From Acidobacteriota bacterium (lineage in GTDB: Bacteria > Acidobacteriota > Terriglobia > Terriglobales > Acidobacteriaceae), in assembly GCA_021781075.1 (NCBI GenBank), contig JAJXXN010000264.1, positions 1 through 8,887 on the forward strand: a DNA stretch of 8,887 bases, in the 5' to 3' direction. Under the pieces are notes generated by a model, which saw nothing but the letters and a program-made list of their open reading frames with translations, was not told the DNA's origin and did not search any database. Numbering within the stretch: the stretch's first letter is position 1; each line of letters starts with the position of its first letter. The position numbers were made by a program, and so were the translations under genes. This document shows, in pieces, positions 1 through 5,944 of the stretch.

Positions 1-910
1 AGCCCACGCAGCCCGCGGCCACCGCCGCCGCCGAGCCGGCTGAGGAGCCGCTGGAGCCCTGCGCGGGATTCCACGGGTTGCGGGTGCGGCCGCCAAACCA
101 TTTGTCGCCCATGGCCAGCGCGCCCAACGAGAGCTTTGCGATGAGCACCGCACCGGCCGCGTCAAGCCGCTCAACAACCGTTGCATCCGCGTCGAAGCCC
201 TGCTTTTCAAATCCACCCGCGCCCCAGGTCGTCGGGTAGCCTTTGACGGCGAGCAGATCCTTCGCGCCCCAGGGAATTCCATGCAGCGGCCCCTTGTACT
301 CGCCGCGCTTGATCGCCACGTCGGCTTCCCTGGCCTGGCGCAACGCCCGCTCCTCAGTGAGCGTGATGATGCAGTGCAGCTTGGTGTCGAGCCGCTTGAG
401 CCGCGAGATGTACATTTTGGTGAGGTCGAGGGATGAAATGACTCGATTGGCGATGTATGTGCCCAGTTCATCGATTGAAAGAAAAGCCAACGATTCAAGC
501 TGGGCAGGTTTCTCCGGGATGTGTTCGAGTCTTAAGGAGTTGATGATCAGTTTCGGTCCCAAATTATTTTTCTGTGTCAAATCGCTTTCTTTGAGCGCCG
601 GAAGCGGATGAAAGACAAAAGCGGGCGCAACCGAGTTTGGCAGCTCCAACTCGCGGATGGGGTCATAGCCCGCGCGCTGCTGGTTGAGCGTCGAGAGCAT
701 CATCTTTTTCTGTTCCGCGGTAAACGGCCCCACCCCGGCCAGTTTTGCGGCCTCGTCAATCATCGCGTCAGTGATTGGGGCTGGTTCGCCGGGTGATTTT
801 CCGGCTTCCTCCGCGTTTGCCGCAAGCGCATAAAGCACGCCCGGCAACAGCGTTGCGCCCGCGCCAACCTTCGTGCAGGCAAGAAAAAAATTTCTGCGGT
901 CCAGTGTCAT
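1..910 (-). CDS. Exported amidase-signature family enzyme (3' end beyond window)
   Basis: Amidase-signature (AS) hydrolases cleave C-N amide bonds with a Lys/cis-Ser/Ser triad. The 303 visible residues include GIPWGAKDLLAVKG with the likely catalytic Lys217, and a Gly/Ser-rich segment GSSGSSAGSAAAVAAG at about 285-300 with the likely cis-Ser near 289. The nucleophilic Ser normally lies about 24 residues further on, beyond the left edge, so activity cannot be fully judged. The N-terminus LDRRNFFLA followed by a hydrophobic, Ala/Gly-rich stretch to about residue 33 resembles a Tat signal. A helical lead of about 100 residues precedes the AS domain. The start at 910 is supported by GGAGG 6 nt upstream (917-921). 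The frame is open to the edge with no stop. It is the last visible gene of the GH31-GH32 operon, 45 nt after GH32. Family membership is secure. The substrate is unknown, and the context does not prove that it acts on sugar amides. Confidence 0.9.
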   Translation of the reverse strand, partial: MTLDRRNFFLACTKVGAGATLLPGVLYALAANAEEAGKSPGEPAPITDAMIDEAAKLAGVGPFTAEQKKMMLSTLNQQRAGYDPIRELELPNSVAPAFVFHPLPALKESDLTQKNNLGPKLIINSLRLEHIPEKPAQLESLAFLSIDELGTYIANRVISSLDLTKMYISRLKRLDTKLHCIITLTEERALRQAREADVAIKRGEYKGPLHGIPWGAKDLLAVKGYPTTWGAGGFEKQGFDADATVVERLDAAGAVLIAKLSLGALAMGDKWFGGRTRNPWNPAQGSSGSSAGSAAAVAAGCVG

Positions 911-955
911 TCACAACCTCCATGCCCTGATTGATGCGGGTCGATTACAACAATA

Positions 956-2479
956 TTATCGCGGCGGAAAATTGCCTGTCAGTTTGTTTCTGGAGATGGG
1001 TTGCAGCGCAAACTGGCTGCAATGCACCGAGCCAGGCCCGTGCAGTTTCAGCTCACATTCCGTCTTGCCGGGTTTCAGGCCATAAACGCGTGCGGTGCAG
1101 GCCTCGCTTTTGCCGAAAAAGCTTTCAATGACCGAGCCATCGAGGAAAAGCCTCAGCGAGGGTGTTTCATCCAACCGCACGCCGAAGCTTGTTTCGCCGC
1201 AACGCGCCACACCCGTCTCTCCGTCGATTGCAACAGACCAGATGGTTTCGCCGTGCTGCCTGAGATTGAGTTCCAGTTGCTGCCCGCTGGTGAACCCTGT
1301 GACGAGCAATTCCATTCTCAGCGCTTGAAGCAGATGCTTATGAGTTTGATGCTGATCAAGTGTGAATGCCTCCTCCCGTTGTCGCAAGGAGTTGACCTCG
1401 GCGGCGGGCTCCATTTGCAGTTTTCCGGTTTCGCTGACATGGAGCACACGCGGCAGGCTCATTGCCCCCGCCCAGCCAGCACGCGCAAACTCTGCCTCCG
1501 GGCGCGTCTCAGGGATCCATCCCCACAAAATACGCCGGCCATCGGGAGCCATGAAACTCTTGGGCGCATAATAGGCTCCGTGGTCGAGCAGGCCACTTTG
1601 CTGCGGGGTGAAGTGAAGGCCCGCATAAGTGCCGGACTGCCACAGTACTTTGCGCTCGGTGGAGTAGAGCAGGCAGTGCTGGTTGCCAAGCTCAAAAAAA
1701 TCCGGGCACTCCCACATTTCACCGCTGTCGACAACGTCATGGGCAGTGCCGGGCCAGGCTTTGCCGTTCTTCTTGCCGCTGGCAAGCGGATGCAGATATT
1801 CCCATTCAGTCAGGTTGGAGTCCTTCTTTGCACGATAGAGTAGTGCGCAACCGCCGATGTCGCGCATTCCCGAGCCAACAATCATCCACCATGCGCCGTC
1901 TTCAAACCACACGCATGGGTCTCGAAAACCGGTCGATGCAATGTGATTCGGCGGTGCGGCGATGATTGGCCGCTTGAATTTGGTCCACTGGTTCAGTGAG
2001 TCATCCGTGCCAGTCGCCAACATCTGGCACTCGCGCAGGTTGTTGGCTGTGTCAAGAATGGTTGCCTGGTCTGATGGAACGCGGCGCACCCCCGTGTAAA
2101 GGATGACCGGATGGCCGTCAAAAACAACCGCGCTGCCGCTGAAGCAGCCGGCGCTGTCCTCACTGCCGGGCGTGGGTGCAAGGGCGATCGGCTCATGTTG
2201 CCAGTGAACCATATCAGTGCTGGTGGCATGGCCCCAGTGCATGTCGCCCCACACGGCCGCGTTGGGGTTGAGTTGATAAAAGAGGTGATACTGGCCCTTC
2301 CAGAAGATTGGCCCGTTGGGGTCGTTCATCCAGTTGTGCGGCGGAAGCAGGTGATAGTCGGGGCGGTCGGGGTCGTGCGCAACGGAAAAGCCGACTGCGC
2401 TTTTCCCCTGCGCGCCAAGCCGCGCGGATGCAGCCGCACCGCTGAATGTCAAGATGCGCAGAAAATCACGGCGCCGCAT
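956..2479 (-). CDS. GH32 beta-fructosidase (levanase/inulinase/invertase type), Tat-exported
   Basis: This enzyme hydrolyses beta-fructosidic bonds in sucrose, fructo-oligosaccharides, levan or inulin. The three GH32 active-site blocks are intact: WMNDPNG with nucleophile Asp53, FRDP with transition-state-stabilising Asp187 (185-188), and WECPD with acid/base Glu257 (256-260). The five-bladed propeller spans about 42-350, and a C-terminal beta-sandwich follows, recognisable by FLDGSVIESFF and TARVYGL near the end. At 507 residues it is of normal length. The N-terminus MRRRDFLRILTFSGAAASA is a good twin-arginine signal (RRxFLR), with likely cleavage near LGA-Q. It starts 3 nt after the GH31 stop codon, so translation is probably coupled. 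No strong Shine-Dalgarno lies at normal spacing. It probably works with GH31 on a fructose-containing glycan. The motifs do not separate levanase from inulinase or invertase. There is no carbohydrate-binding module. Confidence 0.95.
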   Translation of the reverse strand: MRRRDFLRILTFSGAAASARLGAQGKSAVGFSVAHDPDRPDYHLLPPHNWMNDPNGPIFWKGQYHLFYQLNPNAAVWGDMHWGHATSTDMVHWQHEPIALAPTPGSEDSAGCFSGSAVVFDGHPVILYTGVRRVPSDQATILDTANNLRECQMLATGTDDSLNQWTKFKRPIIAAPPNHIASTGFRDPCVWFEDGAWWMIVGSGMRDIGGCALLYRAKKDSNLTEWEYLHPLASGKKNGKAWPGTAHDVVDSGEMWECPDFFELGNQHCLLYSTERKVLWQSGTYAGLHFTPQQSGLLDHGAYYAPKSFMAPDGRRILWGWIPETRPEAEFARAGWAGAMSLPRVLHVSETGKLQMEPAAEVNSLRQREEAFTLDQHQTHKHLLQALRMELLVTGFTSGQQLELNLRQHGETIWSVAIDGETGVARCGETSFGVRLDETPSLRLFLDGSVIESFFGKSEACTARVYGLKPGKTECELKLHGPGSVHCSQFALQPISRNKLTGNFPPR

Positions 2480-2482
2480 GGA

Positions 2483-5215
2483 TTAATTCGCAGCCTCGTT
2501 CACCAGCTTGACCGCGCGATTGAGCGCGTCCGTGCGCCTTTGCTTCTGCGCATCCATGTCTGTCGGGCGCCAGTTGCTTTTGGCCATGTTCGCGGCAAAG
2601 GTTTCCAGCTTTTGATTGAAGTCGCCGGCTTCGCCGTTGACCGCGGCTATCGCTTTGGGCAACTGCGCGTGGAAATGCGCAATCTCTTCCGTGGCGCGCT
2701 CGGGATGGTATCCAAGGCGATCACCGGATTGCATTGCGTCCAAAAGATCATCAGGAACCGAGCCGAGCACAGGCCACGTTGCCTGCATCGCCTCATAGGC
2801 CCCGCGCAGGCGTGTCATCGCCCCGGCAAATCCATCCAGCTCGTTGCGCCTTGCCAGCGAGCCGCTCTGGCGCGTCACCGTAATCGTCACGTGCTCCTGC
2901 ACGCTGCGCGATGTGACTGGAATGATTGTCGTGAGCGTGTTTCCCTCGTACCGCCAGCCGGCCTTGCCGTGCTCTGTCGCATGGCCCAGCGCGATGCCAT
3001 TGACCTTCACACTCGCCGGGGGCCAGTCGGCGGGAAGCCGCAACTCATACCCGCGCCGCGCAAGCATGCCATCATAATGGCCTTTCACCGGTTCAATCTC
3101 AACGGTGAGCGTGTCGCCTTCCTGACGTGCCGTGATGGGCGTCTTGGTGAAGACGCCGTTCTTGTACTCGATGGATTTGCCGGAGTCCTCGTACAGTTCG
3201 TAAGAGGATTGCTGTTTGTCGGCCAGCGGCCAGATGTTGAGGATGAGCGGATCGACCGGCTTCTGGCCCGTGTATTGCATTTCCGGCTGCATGGGCACAA
3301 TTGCGCCGGGTCGCAGATAGACGGGCACCTCGGCAATGGTGAAGAGGCGCGCGAGAGACTGTCCGCCTTTGAGCAATTTGCCCGTCGGCCACTCGTACCA
3401 GCCACCTTCGGGGAGCCAGATATTTTCCGTGGCGAGGCCGGAGACCTTGTCGCCCGGGGTGACAACTGGCGCGACGAGCATCTGCTCGCCAAAGACGTAT
3501 TCATTTTTGCTCGTGTACGCGGCATCCTCCCTCGGCCAGTCGTAGTAGAGCGGATGCAGGAATGCGATGCCGGTGTCATAGGTCTTGCGGGCCTCGGTGT
3601 AGACGTAAGGCTCGAGCAAGTAGCGCAGCCGGAAGGTATCTTCCAAAATCGACGAATAAGGTTCGGGGTAGGCCCAGACACGGCGCTCGGAGTCCGGGTT
3701 CTTGGTTGTGTGGGTGCGGAGAATCGGCGAGAAAGCTCCGAATTGCACCCAGCGGGCATACAGCTCCGGCTCGACTGCGCCCGGCATGTGGCCGCCGATA
3801 TCGTGGCTCCAATAAGCGTAGCCGACATTGGCTGCGGTCGCGGTGAACCAGGGCTGGAAGGCGAGCGAATCCCAAACGCTGATGGTGTCGCCGGAGAATC
3901 CGATTTGGTAGCGGTGGTTGCCGAGGCCGCCCCAGCGATGGAAGAGCAGCGGGCGCTTGCCTTCGCGCTCCTGATCCTCAAAGTGAACGTAGTTGAGCCA
4001 CCAGGTGGGATTGACGCCGGCAAGTTTTGTCGTCTTCTCCTGCTGCCAATCGAGCCACCAGAAGTCGATGCCCTGTTTCTCTAGCGGGTGCAGAATCAAC
4101 TTCATGTAATTCATGGCGTACTTGCGGTCGGTGATCTCAAAAGGAATGTACTGCCCGCTCGCCGGGTCAACGCCCATAGCCTTCGCCATCTCAGGGTAGT
4201 GCTCTTCCCAGGGTTGAATTCCTGAAGCCGGGTGCAGGTTGAGCGTGGCCTTCAATCCATCGTCATGCAGGCCGGCGAGGAACTGCGCGGGATCGGGGAA
4301 GTAGAGTTTGTTCCAGGTGTAGCCGGTCCATCCCTTGGAGTGGCCGCTGGCGTCGTTGACGGCGAATTTTGCGCTGAAGGTGTTGTGCCAGTCCATGTCG
4401 ATGACGAAGACGTCGAGTGGGACGCTGTTCTGGCGGAAGCCGCGTTCGAGTTCGTCCAGCTCCTGGTCGGTGTACGCCCAGTAGCGCGACCACCACGCGC
4501 CGAAGGCGAAGCGCGGCGGCAACGGAATGCGGCCGGCAACCTTCACATAATCAGAAAGCGCCTGCTTGTAATCATGCCCGTAGCCAAAGAAATACAAATC
4601 CTGCCGTTCTCCCGCCGGGCGCTCCATCACCCACGGCCAGGGGCGTCCGTCGCCGACGACATCGAAATCCGTGGCGTCGAAAAGCGGGCGGGTGGAATCG
4701 TCCACCACCGCCCAGCCGGAACGCGAGATGAGGCCCTGCTCAATCGGTTCCTGCGTCTTGCCGCCGAGCGCGCCGTCGAGCGTGCGTGTGGTTCCCATCA
4801 GGTTCCCGGGGTCTTCGAGCCCGGGATGCCAGGCCACCTTGTTGCCATTGACGGTGAGGGTGATGGAGAGGTTGTCGGTGGTGAAGCGGCCATCGCCTGT
4901 GCCCTTATAGCGCAGGTCGAGGGCGGAGGTGATGATGCGCGCGGTGCAGGGCTTGTCAATCTTGTCGAAGTCCTCGGTGAAGGCCGGGACCGGGAGTCGG
5001 CGGTTCAAAAAGACGAAGCTGGCGTGGTCCTCAAATTGCTTGTCGGCGGCCCACTCCATGCGGATGAGCTGCGGCGTCAGCACCGTGAAACGCGCATGGC
5101 CGCAGGTGACGATTGCCTTGGGGTCGGCGACGGGGTTGAAGGATTCCTGAGCGGCAAGCGTGAAGGCGGCGAAGGCAAACAAGAAAGACAAGGCAAGGCG
5201 AAGGGCGCGTGACAT
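2483..5215 (-). CDS. Secreted GH31 alpha-glycosidase with DUF5110-like region and helical C-terminal tail
   Basis: GH31 enzymes release alpha-linked glucose, xylose or related sugars, or transfer them. Residues 1-22 form a Sec signal ending TLAA-Q. An N-terminal beta-sandwich (about 25-230) leads into a TIM barrel starting near PPRFAFGAWWSRYW (233-246). Barrel motifs are VIDMDW (Asp273, Asp275), FWWLDWQQ with presumed nucleophile Asp389, GFSGDTISVWDSL with presumed acid/base Asp443, WSHDIGGH (469-476) and RTH with His502. C-terminal beta-domains follow, including YELYEDSGKSIEY (Asp677), typical of the DUF5110 region. About 120 charged, helix-prone residues (790-910) form an extra tail. At 910 residues it is longer than many GH31 enzymes. 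The start is supported by GGAGG 7 nt upstream (5223-5227). It is the first gene of the operon and diverges from hipBA. The nucleophile context is WLDWQQ rather than the common WxDMNE, so substrate specificity is open: alpha-glucosidase, alpha-xylosidase, alpha-galactosidase, GalNAcase or transglycosylase are all possible. Confidence 0.94.
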   Translation of the reverse strand: MSRALRLALSFLFAFAAFTLAAQESFNPVADPKAIVTCGHARFTVLTPQLIRMEWAADKQFEDHASFVFLNRRLPVPAFTEDFDKIDKPCTARIITSALDLRYKGTGDGRFTTDNLSITLTVNGNKVAWHPGLEDPGNLMGTTRTLDGALGGKTQEPIEQGLISRSGWAVVDDSTRPLFDATDFDVVGDGRPWPWVMERPAGERQDLYFFGYGHDYKQALSDYVKVAGRIPLPPRFAFGAWWSRYWAYTDQELDELERGFRQNSVPLDVFVIDMDWHNTFSAKFAVNDASGHSKGWTGYTWNKLYFPDPAQFLAGLHDDGLKATLNLHPASGIQPWEEHYPEMAKAMGVDPASGQYIPFEITDRKYAMNYMKLILHPLEKQGIDFWWLDWQQEKTTKLAGVNPTWWLNYVHFEDQEREGKRPLLFHRWGGLGNHRYQIGFSGDTISVWDSLAFQPWFTATAANVGYAYWSHDIGGHMPGAVEPELYARWVQFGAFSPILRTHTTKNPDSERRVWAYPEPYSSILEDTFRLRYLLEPYVYTEARKTYDTGIAFLHPLYYDWPREDAAYTSKNEYVFGEQMLVAPVVTPGDKVSGLATENIWLPEGGWYEWPTGKLLKGGQSLARLFTIAEVPVYLRPGAIVPMQPEMQYTGQKPVDPLILNIWPLADKQQSSYELYEDSGKSIEYKNGVFTKTPITARQEGDTLTVEIEPVKGHYDGMLARRGYELRLPADWPPASVKVNGIALGHATEHGKAGWRYEGNTLTTIIPVTSRSVQEHVTITVTRQSGSLARRNELDGFAGAMTRLRGAYEAMQATWPVLGSVPDDLLDAMQSGDRLGYHPERATEEIAHFHAQLPKAIAAVNGEAGDFNQKLETFAANMAKSNWRPTDMDAQKQRRTDALNRAVKLVNEAAN

Positions 5216-5395
5216 TCAACTTCCTCCAAAAGGCAAGGGTAACACCGGGCGGAGCGGCTTTGCGCTTCGCACTAGGGACAGCGGGAACGGCAAGCAGGGA
5301 CTTGAAGAGTACGAAGTTGCTGAAATCTCACGCCTCAAAAAACACAAGACCGGCAGCAGGGTTGCAGCAGTATCAGGCTTTATCGCGGATGAATT

Positions 5396-5419
5396 CCCGG
5401 CGATTCGGCAGAATCCGGG
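5396..5419. repeat. Small imperfect hairpin
   Basis: CCCGG (5396-5400) pairs with CCGGG (5415-5419), and ATTC (5403-5406) with GAAT (5411-5414), around a GGCA loop and a 2-nt bulge. It sits at the border between GC-rich and AT-rich sequence upstream of hipB. No T-run follows on either strand, so it is not a standard terminator. It may be chance or the edge of a decayed element. Confidence 0.35.
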
Positions 5420-5442
5420 CTAGATGTGCTCATTGAGCTGAA

Positions 5443-5460
5443 ATTAACTTACAAGTTAAT
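5443..5460. promoter_or_regulatory. 18-bp palindrome upstream of hipB, candidate operator
   Basis: ATTAACTT-AC-AAGTTAAT has perfect 8-bp arms around a 2-bp centre. It lies about 110 bp upstream of the hipB start chosen here, in AT-rich sequence, and has the form typical of sites bound by dimeric XRE-type repressors. Whether HipB or another regulator binds it cannot be told from sequence. It differs in sequence from the inverted repeat nearer to hipB, so it may serve a different protein or the GH31 promoter. Confidence 0.5.
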
Positions 5461-5480
5461 AAGCCAAATTACAACACAAT

Positions 5481-5509
5481 TTGATACCTTATAGTGAATC
5501 ATATACATA
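5481..5509 (+). promoter_or_regulatory. Possible hipBA promoter
   Basis: TTGATA (5481-5486) could be a -35 box, with TACATA (5504-5509) as a weak -10 box at 17-bp spacing. An overlapping TATACA at 5502-5507 has shorter spacing. The -10 candidates lie between the arms of the inverted repeat at 5489-5525, so repressor binding would occlude the promoter, as expected for an autoregulated toxin-antitoxin operon. The AT-rich sequence offers several alternatives. Confidence 0.3.
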
Positions 5510-5525
5510 TATCGATTCACTTTAA
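5489..5525. promoter_or_regulatory. Interrupted inverted repeat, candidate HipB operator
   Basis: AGTGAATC (5493-5500) is mirrored by GATTCACT (5514-5521) across a 13-bp spacer. The arms extend to 12 bp with one mismatch (TTAtAGTGAATC and GATTCACTtTAA). The arm centres are about two helical turns apart, so a HipB dimer or pair of dimers could bind one DNA face. HipB proteins of known systems autorepress through inverted repeats upstream of hipBA. Assignment to this HipB rests on position only. Confidence 0.55.
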
Positions 5526-5570
5526 TTCATCTATTGATTTTTATGGTGATGTATTATAGTGTGTCATATA
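5489..5570 (+). repeat. 17-bp direct repeat flanking the hipB leader
   Basis: TTATAGTGAATCATATA (5489-5505) recurs as TTATAGTGTGTCATATA (5554-5570), with 15 of 17 positions identical and 65 bp between starts, close to six helical turns. The first copy supplies the left arm of the inverted repeat. The second runs directly into the ATG at 5570. This fits two cooperative repressor sites, one of which would cover the start codon. It also argues that coding begins at 5570 rather than further upstream. Confidence 0.6.
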
Positions 5571-5944
5571 TGGAAAATGATGTATTAAAAGGTTTCAAGC
5601 CGTTGCGACAAAAAATAATACCATCCGACATACGCCATGCTTTGATTGACGCACGCAAAAAGCGTGGATGGAGCCAAAGAGATCTCGCAAGTCGTCTTGG
5701 TATCGGCCAGAGGCACATCTCAGGCATCGAGTCGGGAAAAATTGTGCCGCGATATGACACTTTGTTGGAAATTGTCCGCACGCTTGGACATGACTTCATC
5801 CTGGTTCCCCGCGACCTTGTGCCACTGGTTCAGTCGCTTGTGCGTGACCACCAAAAGGACCAGCCGGGTGAAGGCGACGAACGCCCCCTTTATGCTGCCG
5901 AATACGATGACGACAGACCGCAGGAGCCGCATGATGAAGTTTGA
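5570..5944 (+). CDS. hipB: HipB-like XRE-family antitoxin and autorepressor
   Basis: It is the DNA-binding antitoxin partner of HipA. It is expected to bind operators upstream of the operon and hold HipA inactive. From ATG 5570 it has 124 residues. An XRE/Cro helix-turn-helix spans about 22-76, with helix 2 at SQRDLASRLG (35-44) and the recognition helix in GQRHISGIESG (46-56). A short hydrophobic segment FILVPRDLVPLVQSLV (76-91) could form the dimer strand seen in HipB proteins. An acidic, proline-containing tail closes the protein, making it longer than the 88-residue E. coli HipB. No good Shine-Dalgarno precedes any start. In-frame alternatives are TTG 5534, ATG 5543 and ATG 5549. I prefer 5570 because conserved-looking sequence begins there and the direct repeat ends there. 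Its last 11 nt overlap hipA. Function is confident from the HTH plus the adjacent HipA; the exact start is not. Confidence 0.88.
   Translation: MENDVLKGFKPLRQKIIPSDIRHALIDARKKRGWSQRDLASRLGIGQRHISGIESGKIVPRYDTLLEIVRTLGHDFILVPRDLVPLVQSLVRDHQKDQPGEGDERPLYAAEYDDDRPQEPHDEV
5922..5926 (+). promoter_or_regulatory. hipA ribosome-binding site inside hipB
   Basis: AGGAG lies 4 nt before ATG 5931 and 7 nt before ATG 5934. The second spacing is nearer the optimum, so 5934 is preferred as the hipA start. The site being inside the hipB tail implies coupled translation of antitoxin and toxin. Confidence 0.6.

Larger units (their letters stand above)
5216..5569. other. Divergent intergenic control region between GH31 and hipBA
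   Basis: This stretch separates the minus-strand glycosidase operon from plus-strand hipBA and must hold both promoters. Its left part (5216-5425) has the GC-rich composition of the neighbouring genes, carries the GH31 ribosome-binding site at 5223-5227 and ends in a small hairpin. Its right part (about 5440-5570) is sharply AT-rich and packed with the palindrome, inverted repeat and direct repeats listed separately. An open frame crosses 5160-5423 on the plus strand but starts inside GH31, has no recognisable motif and is not called. I could not identify a convincing GH31 promoter. Confidence 0.7.

Noticed and set aside
243..1131. Several short plus-strand open frames across the amidase gene
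   Set aside because: They are antisense to the amidase or straddle the amidase-GH32 gap, and none shows a motif. The amidase frame is continuous with AS-family motifs.
1001..1843. A 280-codon plus-strand open frame opposite GH32
   Set aside because: Covers the GH32 C-terminal domain in antisense. The GH32 catalytic motifs fix the real strand and frame.
2111..4084. A 657-codon open frame on the plus strand, opposite GH31 and GH32
   Set aside because: It spans the junction of two well-supported genes on the other strand, shows no family motif and is the kind of open antisense frame that GC-rich coding DNA produces.
4232..5212. A 326-codon plus-strand open frame opposite the N-terminal half of GH31
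   Set aside because: Antisense shadow of GH31 with biased Gly/Val/Glu/Arg composition, no motifs and no own context.
5160..5423. An 87-codon basic open frame in the GH31-hipB gap
   Set aside because: It starts within GH31, has no ribosome-binding site or recognisable domain, and its composition changes along its length.
5646..5930. Upstream extension of the hipA frame inside hipB
   Set aside because: The frame happens to be open but overlaps the hipB HTH region, has no HipA similarity there, and a good ribosome-binding site precedes ATG 5934.
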